Source: Gemmobacter nectariphilus (GTDB taxonomy: Bacteria; Pseudomonadota; Alphaproteobacteria; Rhodobacterales; Rhodobacteraceae). Taken from it: DNA of 32,584 nucleotides. The DNA lies in contig DYMU01000025.1 in the NCBI GenBank assembly GCA_020721445.1, forward strand, positions 1-32,584, written 5' to 3'. Numbering within the stretch: position 1 is the stretch's first letter; every line of letters begins with the position of its first letter. Both the position numbers and the translations under genes were made by a program. Of this stretch, positions 32,419-32,584 are shown one piece after another. A model generated the notes under the pieces. The model ran no database searches, had not been told where the DNA came from, and saw nothing but the letters and a program-made list of their open reading frames with translations.

Positions 32419-32584
32419 ATGTCCTGGACCGACGAGCGGGTTGAAACGCTCAAGAAGATGTGGGCCGAAGGTCAGTCGGCCAGCCAGATCGCCAAGGAAC
32501 TGGGCGGCGTCACGCGCAATGCCGTGATCGGCAAGGTGCATCGGCTGGGGCTGTCGAATCGGGTCGGCAATGGCAAGGACGAGG
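32419..32584 (+). CDS. gcrA: Cell-cycle regulator GcrA, 5' part
   Basis: The first 55 residues of GcrA run off the window edge. SWTDERVETLKKMWAEGQSASQIAKELGG, followed by TRNAVIGKVHRLGLSNR, is the N-terminal helix-turn-helix that contacts DNA at CcrM-methylated GAnTC sites and works with sigma-70. It is a master regulator of the alphaproteobacterial cell cycle. GGAGA lies before the ATG. The C-terminal sigma-binding domain is outside the window. It diverges from argD, an arrangement I recall in Rhodobacteraceae. Confidence 0.96.
   Translation, partial: MSWTDERVETLKKMWAEGQSASQIAKELGGVTRNAVIGKVHRLGLSNRVGNGKDE

Overview
The window is high-GC DNA from an alphaproteobacterium, most likely family Rhodobacteraceae. 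The case rests on the gcrA start next to argD-argF, a DUF1127 mini-protein, a rnfH gene beside Rnf remnants, and GC-rich hairpins followed by GTATTT...CAAGAGGAAA in gaps between genes. The species cannot be named from the sequence alone.

Layout. 216-5303: DUF6455-like and DUF2254 proteins, an M48 lipoprotein peptidase, a small acidic protein, a YdcZ-type permease, a DUF167 protein, a nitroreductase and an EI24/CysZ-like membrane protein. 5394-9839 (minus): acyl-CoA synthetase, a BON-LysM protein like E. coli Kbp/YgaU, and an MsbA-like ABC exporter. 9978-17313 (plus): a tightly packed apparent catabolic cluster of a type II haloacid dehalogenase, an alpha/beta hydrolase, a PLP-dependent threonine/serine dehydratase, a PcaD-like enol-lactonase, a MES/HNL-like esterase, a Tet-type MFS exporter, a mandelate racemase/MLE enzyme and a TetR regulator with its own candidate promoter and operator.

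17352-18928 is a decayed locus. A 5'-truncated SIR2-family gene (minus) abuts an rnfC fragment (plus) with an in-frame TAA. That fragment is joined out of frame to the tail of rnfE, which still overlaps an intact rnfH by ATGA. Two deletions of a canonical rnfABCDGEH operon explain this. An unusual flavocytochrome-c-like flavoprotein lacking the expected active-site cysteines follows.

20140-32584 is mostly housekeeping: lepA, a small secreted protein, a low-Mr tyrosine phosphatase, a copper pair (PCu(A)C and a DUF2946-like protein), rpmB, hrpB, a DUF3108 protein, meaB, a DUF1127 protein, argF, argD and the start of gcrA.

Two patterns cut across the genes. Short tandem duplications of 12-18 bp sit exactly at gene boundaries at six places, several of them copying the stop codon or the ribosome-binding region. 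A dispersed palindromic element recurs in gaps between genes in both orientations. No rRNA, tRNA, CRISPR array, insertion sequence or phage gene was seen.
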